The notes below the pieces were generated by a model that worked only from the letters and a program-made list of their open reading frames with translations, was not told the DNA's origin and made no database searches. A stretch of DNA of 64,000 nt from CAZEHJ01 sp964512485. GTDB taxonomy: Bacteria > Bacteroidota > Rhodothermia > Rhodothermales > UBA10348. Made by a program: the position numbers and the translations under genes. Within the stretch, counting starts at the first letter, position 1; every line of letters starts with the position of its first letter. Shown one piece after another: positions 1-8,185 of this stretch. Where the stretch lies: the NCBI GenBank assembly GCA_964512485.1, contig CAZEHJ010000006.1:1-64000 (forward strand), written 5' to 3'.

Positions 1-41
1 TGATCTGGTTTGAATACGGACAGTTCACCAGCGAAAACTGA
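1..41 (+). CDS. Possible 3' end of a gene that starts before the window
   Basis: One plus-strand frame stays open from the window edge to a TGA at 39-41 and would encode a C-terminus ending in IWFEYGQFTSEN. It is followed about 30 bases later by a strong plus-oriented terminator, which implies that a plus-strand transcript ends here. Too little is present to name a product, and this frame is chosen only because of the terminator position. Confidence 0.3.
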   Translation, partial: IWFEYGQFTSEN

Positions 42-69
42 CCGAACTGGTGACTCAGGAGAGTTCTCT

Positions 70-104
70 GCGGGGCGGGCCTTTGGCCCGCCCCGCTTTT
101 TTTT
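70..104 (+). terminator. Rho-independent terminator, plus orientation
   Basis: A perfect 12-bp GC-rich stem (GCGGGGCGGGCC / GGCCCGCCCCGC) with a TTT loop is followed by a run of eight T on the plus strand. It should end the gene entering from the left edge. The stop codon of the minus-strand gene at 103 lies inside the T run. The same hairpin read on the minus strand has no T run, so it is a weaker terminator for that gene. Confidence 0.85.
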
Positions 105-1275
105 ATCTGACAACAAAACTGCGGGAATCTGATCCTGAACTCCCTGAAACTCGCATCATATAGACGCCCGGTGTCAGACGGGAAACATCAATAGTTGTGC
201 GGTTCCGGGTGAGCGGAGCACCGCGCGAATCGTCTTGCAGAATCATCCTTCCTTGAAGGTCGAAAACCTGAATCATTGCCCAGCCCGAAGAATCGGAGAT
301 AAAATCCAGATACAACGGGCCAGAAGTGGGTGCAGGGTAGAGCGAGACGATCCCGGGTGCTGGAAGTGAGCTTTCGTCCTGGACAGTGGTGGCAATGACA
401 CGGCCGAATGACGCATGAACGGGGAGATGGTCAGACGTATTCACCGTGTACCCGATAACAGACCTGAGTGAATCCAAAGTAGACACACTTCCCGGCACGA
501 CTGATGGGGCCAACTCGGAAGAAATCAAAATGTGATCAAGGGTTGATCCGTTTGCCGATCCGACCCAGGTAGCGGTGTTGTTTTGATCCAGAGGTAACGT
601 CAGCGCGAGATAATCGTCCGGATCGTCCAGGAAAATCTGATAGGGCGAGCTCTGATTGGCGTACGTCGAGTTGATCAACTCATCATTGAGGTCACCTAGA
701 AAGATGACACTGGACGAGGACAAAGAGCTGAAGTCGATGTGATTCTTAATCCTTTGCGCGGCGTTGACTCGCCTTTGATAGGAGGAAGCATCACCAAATG
801 CCTTCATGTGTACGTTGATAGCAGTCACAACAAAAGAGGTATCTGGCAAAGTGATGCCGAATTCCCCCTGCAGAGGTGGTCTTCCAGCAAATTCAGATGA
901 AAAGCTTTCAAGGACGTGACGCACGCTTCGTTTAGTCACGACACGCGTGTCCCAGATAAATCCGATTCGTTGCGTTCCGGAATTCGTTGCCAGTTGACCG
1001 GTCCATTCTGGTCCGAGTTCATCCAGCAGTTGGTCGAACCGCTGAATGTTTGCTATTTCCTGTACGGCCCACAACTCGACTCGCGATGACCGGATAATAT
1101 CCCGAACGTTGTCCACCTGCCTTTCATCATTGAACGGACCGTTCGACGATGATCCGAACCATTCGATGTTCCAGGTTGCGATGTCAAAAGTCTCTGATTG
1201 ACCAACCTGTCCAAAAACGGGGAGGCAGCTCTGAAGGAGAATAGAAATGAAGAGTCCCCGAAGTAGGCGCGACAT
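103..1275 (-). CDS. Secreted endonuclease/exonuclease/phosphatase-family protein with T9SS sorting domain
   Basis: 390 aa. A Sec signal peptide (about residues 1-22, ending VFGQ) precedes an EEP-fold catalytic domain (about 30-290). The family residues are visible: TWNIEWFG (metal/Asn motif), WAVQEI (catalytic Glu), NVHMKAF, GDLND, LDHI and SDHLPV. The set looks intact, so a metal-dependent phosphodiesterase or nuclease activity is likely; DNA or RNA is the usual substrate of secreted members. Residues about 310-390 form a type A T9SS C-terminal domain (LYPAP where YPNP is usual, GVYMMRVSG, ending SFVVR), implying export across the outer membrane. It lies 8 nt after the NHL lipoprotein gene, as the last gene of the minus-strand operon. 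The actual substrate is not shown by sequence. Confidence 0.85.
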   Translation of the reverse strand: MSRLLRGLFISILLQSCLPVFGQVGQSETFDIATWNIEWFGSSSNGPFNDERQVDNVRDIIRSSRVELWAVQEIANIQRFDQLLDELGPEWTGQLATNSGTQRIGFIWDTRVVTKRSVRHVLESFSSEFAGRPPLQGEFGITLPDTSFVVTAINVHMKAFGDASSYQRRVNAAQRIKNHIDFSSLSSSSVIFLGDLNDELINSTYANQSSPYQIFLDDPDDYLALTLPLDQNNTATWVGSANGSTLDHILISSELAPSVVPGSVSTLDSLRSVIGYTVNTSDHLPVHASFGRVIATTVQDESSLPAPGIVSLYPAPTSGPLYLDFISDSSGWAMIQVFDLQGRMILQDDSRGAPLTRNRTTIDVSRLTPGVYMMRVSGSSGSDSRSFVVR

Positions 1276-1283
1276 AAAAATAT

Positions 1284-2564
1284 TTATTCGAAATCCGTGT
1301 TCAAGCGAAAACGTGATATGCGGTTATTGCCCGTGTCGGCAACGTATACGATGCGCCTAAAATACGAAACGCCCTGAGGGCTGCGAAACTGTTTCGCGCC
1401 ATCACCTGTCTCTCCAAAAGAGACGTTTACCGGGACTGACGAATTTGATCCCGGGGGAGGTGTGACTCCTTCAACACCCTGTCCTGTAAAAATGTGAAGT
1501 TTGTCGGTTCCTCCGTCAGTCACGAAGATGAAGTTCGTACCGTCAGCAGCGACCGTTATGTCTGTCGGGTTGAGAAACTTGAATTCATCGTACAGAAATG
1601 CATCTCCTTTCGAGGGGTCCGCCGCAGTCTGGAGCATCTGTGTGTGAGGTCTATATTCCACTCCGTCGCTGGTAAAGACGACTCGAATAGACAAAAGAGC
1701 GAACCTGAGTTGACTCGCGGAGGGGAGGTCGCCAGAAAGAACATCGTTTGATGACGACGACTGAGCAATCAGAAAATGCCTGCTTTGCTCAAAAATCGAC
1801 TGTTGAGGCGGATGAACGAAAGTAGCCACGTCGGCTGGAAAAACCGAGCTTCTCAGGCTCGGGCGAGAGGGATGAAGCGTAACAATCGACTGAAGATTGG
1901 TTCCGTTCTCATCGAATTCCATAATCGTATTGTGGGGAAGAATAACCGTCGAGCGAACGTTGATTGGGCCCCTCCTCGATACGTATACATGGTTGTCGAA
2001 TATCACGCCGACACCCGTAAAGGAGACTTCTTCGTCAGTGTCTATGGGATCCGGCCTGTTGAATCGTCTGGAGTCGTCATCAAACGGATGCCAGATGGTG
2101 TCTGCCACTTTGGGATTGCCGGTAGAAATATCTGCGTATCGGATTACCACTGGAAGATTCCACAGGCGGTCATTGAGCAACGTGTCCTTTCTGGCGGTGA
2201 TGTACACGTGGAGCCGACGATCCTGAATGACTGAAGTGCCTCCGCCGTCTACCGGAATGAATGCGGCTCCACGTCCAGCTTCGTCGAGAACGTGCAGTCC
2301 GCGATCATCCACTATGTAAATCAGTTCATCGTATCCGACATAGATGTCTCGGGGATTGACGAGGTCTTGTCCATCTCCTCCCTTGGAGAAAAAGGGAAAC
2401 AAAGGAACGTACTCGACTTCATTGATCAATTGGGGATCACTTCGACCGGCGTCGAAAATTTCCTGCGTCGTCCGATCTTGTTTCGAACCCGTTATTGAGT
2501 CACATCCGACCATCAACAGTGTCACGAGAACGAAAAGGGGGGGTATTATTCTGGTGTATCTCAC
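1284..2564 (-). CDS. NHL-repeat beta-propeller lipoprotein
   Basis: 426 aa. The N-terminus has a lipoprotein signal with lipobox LMVGC (Cys21), so the mature protein should be membrane-anchored in the periplasm or on the surface. The remainder reads as a six-bladed NHL-type beta-propeller: early blades near NPRDIYVGYDELIYIVDD, and clear late NHL blades NPTDITVAADGTNFIFVTDG and RSPQGVSYFRRIVYVADTG followed by NNRISRF. Such propellers usually bind partners rather than catalyse. The start ATG overlaps the stop of the upstream PorV-like gene by 4 nt (ATGA), indicating translational coupling. The position between an outer-membrane protein gene and a secreted nuclease gene suggests an accessory envelope role, which is inference. 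Confidence 0.8.
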   Translation of the reverse strand: MRYTRIIPPLFVLVTLLMVGCDSITGSKQDRTTQEIFDAGRSDPQLINEVEYVPLFPFFSKGGDGQDLVNPRDIYVGYDELIYIVDDRGLHVLDEAGRGAAFIPVDGGGTSVIQDRRLHVYITARKDTLLNDRLWNLPVVIRYADISTGNPKVADTIWHPFDDDSRRFNRPDPIDTDEEVSFTGVGVIFDNHVYVSRRGPINVRSTVILPHNTIMEFDENGTNLQSIVTLHPSRPSLRSSVFPADVATFVHPPQQSIFEQSRHFLIAQSSSSNDVLSGDLPSASQLRFALLSIRVVFTSDGVEYRPHTQMLQTAADPSKGDAFLYDEFKFLNPTDITVAADGTNFIFVTDGGTDKLHIFTGQGVEGVTPPPGSNSSVPVNVSFGETGDGAKQFRSPQGVSYFRRIVYVADTGNNRISRFRLNTDFE

Positions 2565-3580
2565 AGGCCTATCTGCATTCCGATTCGATGAACTGATCCC
2601 AGGCGCTCAAGTCGATTGAAGGCGTAATCGAAGCGGAAATCGGCAAGTGAAAGGGGAGTAGCCAGTCCGATCCCGAATGATGGTGTTGTGGCTTCTTCAA
2701 TGCCAAATCGATATCCGCTCCTCAGATACAGTAGCTCCTGCCAGCCATATTCAACGCCCACATTCCAATTTTCCGCATTGTCGTTTGGATTGTTAAGCTG
2801 GGTCGACACAGTCAATGAATTGCCGTCGGACTGTTTCAGCATCAGATAAGAGAACGCCATGTGGAAAGTGGTCGGTGGCGTCATGGATTCGAAATCAGAC
2901 TCGATACTAAGAGACGGATCGGAAATGATGGTCCGCTCCAGTTCACCTTCGGGCGTACCATCAATCCCGAAATTCCTGACAGAGACTCCCATCTGAGCCC
3001 CGGTACTGCCTACCGAGTAGTGAATACCCAGGTCAAACGCCAGCGTACCGGCCGAGATTCCGGCGACACTCTCTCGAATATACTTGGACGTCACGCCGTA
3101 ACTGAAAAGGTCAGTCAGTTGTTGGGAAAATGTGAGTCCCGCTGCAAGATCTACCAGTCTGAAGGTTTCACCGGTCCCGAAAGGCTGGAATTCGGTGGTG
3201 ACCTTCATTTCACCCGAATTGAGTGTCTGGACGCTGAATCCGAGGGCCATGTTGGACCCCGGAATCTGATACGAGACTCCTGCATATTCCATCTGTATGT
3301 CTACGAAGTAGGCAGTATGCTGAAAGCCAGCCTGAATCCCGGGCAGGTGGGATACGAGGGCTGGATTCCAATAAAGAGCCGATAGATCTTTCGTAGTGGC
3401 CACGACAGATTCTCCCAGTGCAGCAGACCGTGCATCCACAGGGATCTTCAAAAACTGAAATCCCGAAGTACCTGAGCGGTCACCACCCAGGCTCGGAATG
3501 ATCTGCGCCTGGGCCGTCAGGACCAAGCCTGAAAACAAGGCCATCAGAACAATCGACGATATAACGATTCTGGATCTCAT
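2561..3580 (-). CDS. PorV/PorQ-family outer-membrane protein
   Basis: 339 aa with a signal peptide (about 1-25, ending TAQAQ). The mature start carries the family hallmarks FLKIPVDARSAALGES and DLSALYWNPALVSH, followed by alternating beta-strand sequence expected of a FadL-like 14-strand barrel. PorV is the T9SS shuttle that receives cargo from the translocon, but the wider family also contains unrelated barrels, and this copy sits beside a TonB receptor rather than T9SS core genes. It overlaps the TonB receptor stop by one base (TGATG) and the NHL lipoprotein start by 4 nt. A second relative is at 37756-38853. Confidence 0.8.
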   Translation of the reverse strand: MRSRIVISSIVLMALFSGLVLTAQAQIIPSLGGDRSGTSGFQFLKIPVDARSAALGESVVATTKDLSALYWNPALVSHLPGIQAGFQHTAYFVDIQMEYAGVSYQIPGSNMALGFSVQTLNSGEMKVTTEFQPFGTGETFRLVDLAAGLTFSQQLTDLFSYGVTSKYIRESVAGISAGTLAFDLGIHYSVGSTGAQMGVSVRNFGIDGTPEGELERTIISDPSLSIESDFESMTPPTTFHMAFSYLMLKQSDGNSLTVSTQLNNPNDNAENWNVGVEYGWQELLYLRSGYRFGIEEATTPSFGIGLATPLSLADFRFDYAFNRLERLGSVHRIGMQIGL

Positions 3581-6489
3581 CAGAATCGAACAGATATGCC
3601 CAGAATAACGTGTCGTCCAGGCAGGAATCGAGCTGGATTGAAAGGCGGAAGGCCGGACGAATTCGGGTCATCGAAGCGCGGATCTCGCGTACCCGACGAA
3701 ACGTCATAACTCGAATTGCCCCTGAGCGTCGAGAAGTCAGTTGATCCTTCAACTTCTGGATAAGCTTCTCCCGTTACCGGATTGATAATGATGCCGTTTT
3801 TCTGATTGAAGAGATTGGTGACTTCGAGAGAGAAGCGAACGGTGGACGATGAAACGACAACATTTTTCTGGAGGCTCAAATCGAACCACCACCAGGTTTT
3901 TCCGACCTCGGAGAAACGTTTCGCAGGATCCGAGACCTGTTCGTAGACGGGCCGCCAATCCCTTTCGCCTGAAAACGGATTGACTTCATTGCCTTTAAAG
4001 TCCACCGGGGTGTATCTCTGACCGCTTCGGAGTGTGGAGGAGAGGAAGGCAGTGACATGGTTCAGGCCCGGAATACCCAGCAACGGTTGATCTCGGTCGT
4101 GTCGAAATGTGAGGCTGGTTTTGAAATCAAATGGGCGATCCCAGGCGAGAGGAGTTTCGAAAGTATTGTCGATATCACCATTCGCAAGGAAATCGGCCAG
4201 CGCATCATTGTTCGTTGAAGAGAGTCCTGTGGCTTTAGAAAATGAGACGGAAGTCTGACCGGAAAGCCATTCGCCCACGCGTTTGAGATAGCTGACTTCC
4301 ACGCCGCGAACCCGAGCGAAGTCGCCGTTAACCCGGAATGCTCGAGTCACTTCACGACCCGTAGGATCAGGCACGACGACACTCTCCACCGTGATGAAGT
4401 CGAATTTATCGCGCCAGAACGCAGTCACGTTCAAAACATCATTGGAAGAAAACTGCGTACGAAGCCCGATTTCATAAGAAATGTCTACCTCTGGATCCAA
4501 ACTCGGATTGCCAAGATCCGAGAAAAAGGAACGATCCTGGAAGAATGGATCCAGACCGGTATATACAAACGTTGGATGTGGCAGTTTAGTGGAGTGCCCG
4601 TAATTAAAAAACATTACGCGATTTTCCGTGATGGGAAAGGAAACACGAATTTTCGGGAGCATCCTAAATTTGGTGCGTAGTCCGAAGAAAGGAACGGTTT
4701 CATCCTTGTACGCCTTGCGAACAGTGTCCAGAATGGGAGCTCGGGCATCGTCCACAAGCTCGTCCACATACCGCCCCGGGGACCAATACTCAAGACGAGC
4801 TCCTACGTTGGCGATCAGGCCTCGGTAGCGGATCTGATGAGTCCCGAAAAATCCACCTCGCCTCGGTTTTACCCTCCAAATATCGGCCGCTTCTCCCAGT
4901 CGATTGGTACTCGTTCCTTCTCCCCCTCCAATCGGAGCGCCGACCCACGGACGAATGACATCAATCCACTGATAGTCGTTGAATTTGCTCTCAAAACCGA
5001 CCGTGGTCCTGTTATTCAGATCCTCAGAAAAACGAGTGTACGTTCCTCTGACGGTATACTCTTCCGCAAAATGATCATGGAATCGTGTTGCAATTCCTCC
5101 GTTGTTGACCAACCCCGGACCCGGCAGGATGAACAGCGCATTCGGGTCATTGGGATTTCCATTCTCATCCACGAAAAGGGTGGTTGGAAACGTGACAATA
5201 CTGAATGGGTCGAGTTCTGTGCTGACGTTGCTTGGCCGCCATTCACGACCATTTGCATCTGCCCTGAGTTTGGTGAAAAGTCGGCTGACCTGAACGTCGT
5301 AGAAGGAACGATCATTGAGAACATGCGACCATTTCAGGAACGAAATAATATTGTCATGGGCAAAGGTATTGGCGTTATCCGGTTGCAACACAAAGGAATA
5401 CTGGAATCCCGGAGTGATGATCGCTTCATTTCCGGTGACCTGGAGCATTCTGGCGTTTTGATTCACCGTCAAGCTGCGCTGATAAGATCCTTGAAGCTTT
5501 TTGCCCGGATTCAATTCCCAGGTAAGCTTGCTGATACCGTTCCATCGATTGCCGGTACGGGGCATGAAAAATGTTCCGTCGACAAGAGATGAACGAACCT
5601 GATCCGGAGATGCCACGAGGCGCGTGAAACCGTCTGACACCTGAACCTGACCGGAGAGAAAAAATCGCAGCTTTCCCCGGATGATTGGACCGGAGAAGTT
5701 ACCCTCCCAGATATCTTCCATGAAATTGGAATTCGCGTCGCTGTTGAAGCCCAGGTTGTCCCGTTTATGTGAAATGAAGCCCGCAAAACTATCAGTTCCA
5801 TCCTGAGTGGTGACCGAAATGACGCCCGACGTCACATCTCCGAATTCAGCACCGACACCTCCAGTGGTGACTTCAATCTCGCTGAAAGCATTAGATCCGA
5901 TATCGAGTCCGAAGCCGGTGCCTGCCAGAGGATCTTTAGCCGAAACGCCGTCGACAAAAAAGCCTGTCTCATCAGCACGACCACCCCTGATAAACAGGCC
6001 TGTTGGATCTCGCACGACACCTACTTGAAGTGATACTGCTGCCTGAACGTCCCTGAGAGGAGCGACTTCAAGTGTTTCACGTGAGATAGTTTGTGACGAA
6101 GAAGAGCTTTCTACATCAACCAGGGGGCGTTCGCCCACAATTACGATCTCATCTTCGGTAGACAGCACCGCTTCGGCGAGTTCAATATTCAGCGTGGTGG
6201 TTTGACCATCTTCAATTCGGATTCCGGTAAACAATTTGGTTTCGAATCCGATATATGAGACCCGAATGGAATACTCGCCTGCCTTCAGGGATGGAATGCT
6301 GTACCGTCCATCCAGATCAGTTGAAGCGCCCTGAGTCGTTCCCACAACAAGGACGTTTACCCCGATCAGCGATTCTTTCGTGTCCGCATCAATGATCAAT
6401 CCTGAAAGCGTCCCCGATTGAGCTACAGCCAGAACAGGGCCAAGAGTGAGCATCAATAAAACGAGGCATATGTTTTTTAAATACGTCAT
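3580..6489 (-). CDS. TonB-dependent outer-membrane receptor with carboxypeptidase-regulatory-like N-domain
   Basis: 969 aa. Signal peptide to about residue 23 (VLAVAQ), then a CarboxypepD_reg-like beta-sandwich (about 25-110; GLIIDADTKESLIGVNV, GRYSIPSLKAGEY), a plug domain (about 125-230; SRETLEVAPLRDVQ, GLFIRGGRADETGFFVDG) and a long beta-barrel ending in GISVRF with a C-terminal Phe suited to Bam insertion. It should import a substrate too large or scarce for porins, powered by TonB/ExbBD. No SusD-like partner is adjacent, so the SusC label is not justified. The gene is coupled by ATGA to the upstream lipoprotein and by TGATG to the PorV-like gene. The substrate is unknown; the secreted nuclease downstream hints at nucleic-acid breakdown products. 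Confidence 0.9.
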   Translation of the reverse strand: MTYLKNICLVLLMLTLGPVLAVAQSGTLSGLIIDADTKESLIGVNVLVVGTTQGASTDLDGRYSIPSLKAGEYSIRVSYIGFETKLFTGIRIEDGQTTTLNIELAEAVLSTEDEIVIVGERPLVDVESSSSSQTISRETLEVAPLRDVQAAVSLQVGVVRDPTGLFIRGGRADETGFFVDGVSAKDPLAGTGFGLDIGSNAFSEIEVTTGGVGAEFGDVTSGVISVTTQDGTDSFAGFISHKRDNLGFNSDANSNFMEDIWEGNFSGPIIRGKLRFFLSGQVQVSDGFTRLVASPDQVRSSLVDGTFFMPRTGNRWNGISKLTWELNPGKKLQGSYQRSLTVNQNARMLQVTGNEAIITPGFQYSFVLQPDNANTFAHDNIISFLKWSHVLNDRSFYDVQVSRLFTKLRADANGREWRPSNVSTELDPFSIVTFPTTLFVDENGNPNDPNALFILPGPGLVNNGGIATRFHDHFAEEYTVRGTYTRFSEDLNNRTTVGFESKFNDYQWIDVIRPWVGAPIGGGEGTSTNRLGEAADIWRVKPRRGGFFGTHQIRYRGLIANVGARLEYWSPGRYVDELVDDARAPILDTVRKAYKDETVPFFGLRTKFRMLPKIRVSFPITENRVMFFNYGHSTKLPHPTFVYTGLDPFFQDRSFFSDLGNPSLDPEVDISYEIGLRTQFSSNDVLNVTAFWRDKFDFITVESVVVPDPTGREVTRAFRVNGDFARVRGVEVSYLKRVGEWLSGQTSVSFSKATGLSSTNNDALADFLANGDIDNTFETPLAWDRPFDFKTSLTFRHDRDQPLLGIPGLNHVTAFLSSTLRSGQRYTPVDFKGNEVNPFSGERDWRPVYEQVSDPAKRFSEVGKTWWWFDLSLQKNVVVSSSTVRFSLEVTNLFNQKNGIIINPVTGEAYPEVEGSTDFSTLRGNSSYDVSSGTRDPRFDDPNSSGLPPFNPARFLPGRHVILGISVRF

Positions 6490-8120
6490 CGTTTGGGGAA
6501 CCCCAGACTTTCCAGAATGAGATTCAATGCAAGTTCCACATCCGCATCGTCGCCATTTGCGCCGGTTATGAGTGAGGCCCCCGTCTGATCATTGAAGAGG
6601 GGTAGTGCGAACAATCCTATTCGCTGATCCGCAGACAAAGAGGCGACCACGGAAGAACCGAACCAGGGCCCCTGGCGACTACCCAGACGTGTTACGTAGC
6701 GGTAGTCGGCTTCGTATAGCGGGATGATGTTGGATCCGGTTGCCACGAAAGGCAATGTGTTGACCAGAAACGCCGCAGATTTAAGCTCCGGCAGCGGTTG
6801 AGATGTTGAAGGAAGCGTTCTTCCTCCTGCCGATATAACTCCCCCTGTCGCCAACCGAAGCGATGGACGAAGCGAGTCGGGAAACGTAACCAGGTCGGTC
6901 ATGGGCATCATCACGGCTGCGGCATTCTCCAGAATCTGCGTCGGGTCTGGCGGCATTCCGATGAGGGAGTGGACCATCAGCTTGCCGCCATTCGCAAAAA
7001 AGAGGTCCATCACCGGAGCAGCAAATGGGAGATTGTTGGTTGCAATGCGATCAGTACTGGCTGACGTGACCCAATAAATGTAGCTATATCCTGCAAAAAA
7101 CTGTTCGAGTGTTGGCTGGACGTTGGGCGGTAACAATCCTGACCGGGGTGTATTTCCAGATGTACCCGTTACGAATGGAGTCGTGATATTCCAGATGTCG
7201 ATGGGCATGCCGATTGGCATGAAATCGCTCAAAATATTGAGATGGCCTGCCCTGATGACCGAATTCGCGGCTCTGCGGTAGTCATTTACGTACAGTACGT
7301 CAGCCGTCTTGGCCTTCATATACCATGAAAATTCGATACGCGTACTCGTCGTGTCAGTCTGGTCGACACTTCTCAAGTAAAGCGTATTGACTTCATTCAG
7401 CTTCATTCCTGACATATTGATTCCCGTCGATTCAAAACCCCGGCCAAGAAATACTCGGGCATTGGTTTCTCCAACGGTGCCCGGAGAAACCGAATCAACC
7501 AACAAGGTGAGGAAGTCAACCTCCGGCGGAATGGCCGTAAAATTTAGTGAGTCGTTCAGGCTTATGTCTATCTGTTTGAGATTGTTCTCGCCATCAGGAT
7601 CACTCGCCGTCCAAGCGAAAGAAATCACGTTGAACGTGGTATCCGGAGGTAGATCAAACAGACTGAGTTTGATCTCTGGAGGACTGTTTTCAATTGGAAA
7701 TATGGTTCGTGCCGGCGTTGGATCTGCAAGGCTTTCATTGTCAATAGCCCGCACCTCAAAAACAACGTCAGAAATGATTTCGCCCGGCAGAATGGGAAGA
7801 AGAAAAAGAGAGTCCGTTTGCCCAGTGAATTGCCATTCAGCTTGACTATCGCCCAGAGATTCAACGAAAAATCGGACTTCGTATCCACTCACGAAACCAT
7901 CAGAATCGTCTCCAAACCAGGTCACGCGTACCGTCGAGATGAGTCGGTCACCCTCCTCAAAATTATCCAGAAGGGATTCATCTTGTATCGACAACTGGGT
8001 TTCCGGCGGCTTGTTTTCCAGCAGCGCTCCCTGAATGGACGAATCACACCCGACCACCGAAGCGATGAGTGCGAGGTTTACAGAAAGTAAAAACGCAATA
8101 TGTGAACGGAGAGGTTTCAA
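6486..8120 (-). CDS. Lipoprotein with fibronectin-like repeats, function unknown
   Basis: About 544 aa from a TTG at 8120. The longest frame begins at a GTG at 8159, but those first codons lie inside a GC-rich hairpin. Starting at the TTG gives a clean lipoprotein signal (KPLRSHIAFLL, lipobox SVVGC, Cys about 25). The first half contains two fibronectin/Ig-like segments (VRVTWFGDDSDGFVSGYEVR; FAWTASDPDGENNLKQIDIS). The second half (from ADVLYVNDY, about residue 275) resembles the Rossmann-like or glutamine-amidotransferase-like modules often found in surface lipoproteins of this group, without recognisable catalytic residues. Its stop overlaps the TonB receptor start by 4 nt, so it may act as a surface partner of that receptor (inference). 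Confidence 0.65.
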   Translation of the reverse strand: MKPLRSHIAFLLSVNLALIASVVGCDSSIQGALLENKPPETQLSIQDESLLDNFEEGDRLISTVRVTWFGDDSDGFVSGYEVRFFVESLGDSQAEWQFTGQTDSLFLLPILPGEIISDVVFEVRAIDNESLADPTPARTIFPIENSPPEIKLSLFDLPPDTTFNVISFAWTASDPDGENNLKQIDISLNDSLNFTAIPPEVDFLTLLVDSVSPGTVGETNARVFLGRGFESTGINMSGMKLNEVNTLYLRSVDQTDTTSTRIEFSWYMKAKTADVLYVNDYRRAANSVIRAGHLNILSDFMPIGMPIDIWNITTPFVTGTSGNTPRSGLLPPNVQPTLEQFFAGYSYIYWVTSASTDRIATNNLPFAAPVMDLFFANGGKLMVHSLIGMPPDPTQILENAAAVMMPMTDLVTFPDSLRPSLRLATGGVISAGGRTLPSTSQPLPELKSAAFLVNTLPFVATGSNIIPLYEADYRYVTRLGSRQGPWFGSSVVASLSADQRIGLFALPLFNDQTGASLITGANGDDADVELALNLILESLGFPKR

Positions 8121-8131
8121 AATAGAACATT

Positions 8132-8159
8132 GTGGGGGGCGAGCGTGGTCGCCCCCCAC
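8132..8159 (-). terminator. GC-rich hairpin between the T9SS gene and the lipoprotein-receptor operon
   Basis: An 11-bp perfect inverted repeat (GTGGGGGGCGA / TCGCCCCCCAC) with a 6-nt loop follows the stop of the OB-fold/T9SS gene. On the minus strand only a loose T-rich tail (TGTTCTATTTTG) follows, so it is either a terminator or an attenuator that lowers expression of the TonB receptor genes downstream. It overlaps the GTG alternative start of the next gene. Confidence 0.55.
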
Positions 8160-8185
8160 CTGTCCCGATTGCTTCTTTTTAGTTC

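Noticed and set aside
4837..5592. Plus-strand open frame (251 aa) inside the TonB receptor gene
   Set aside because: The receptor frame has signal peptide, plug and barrel features; the antisense frame has none.
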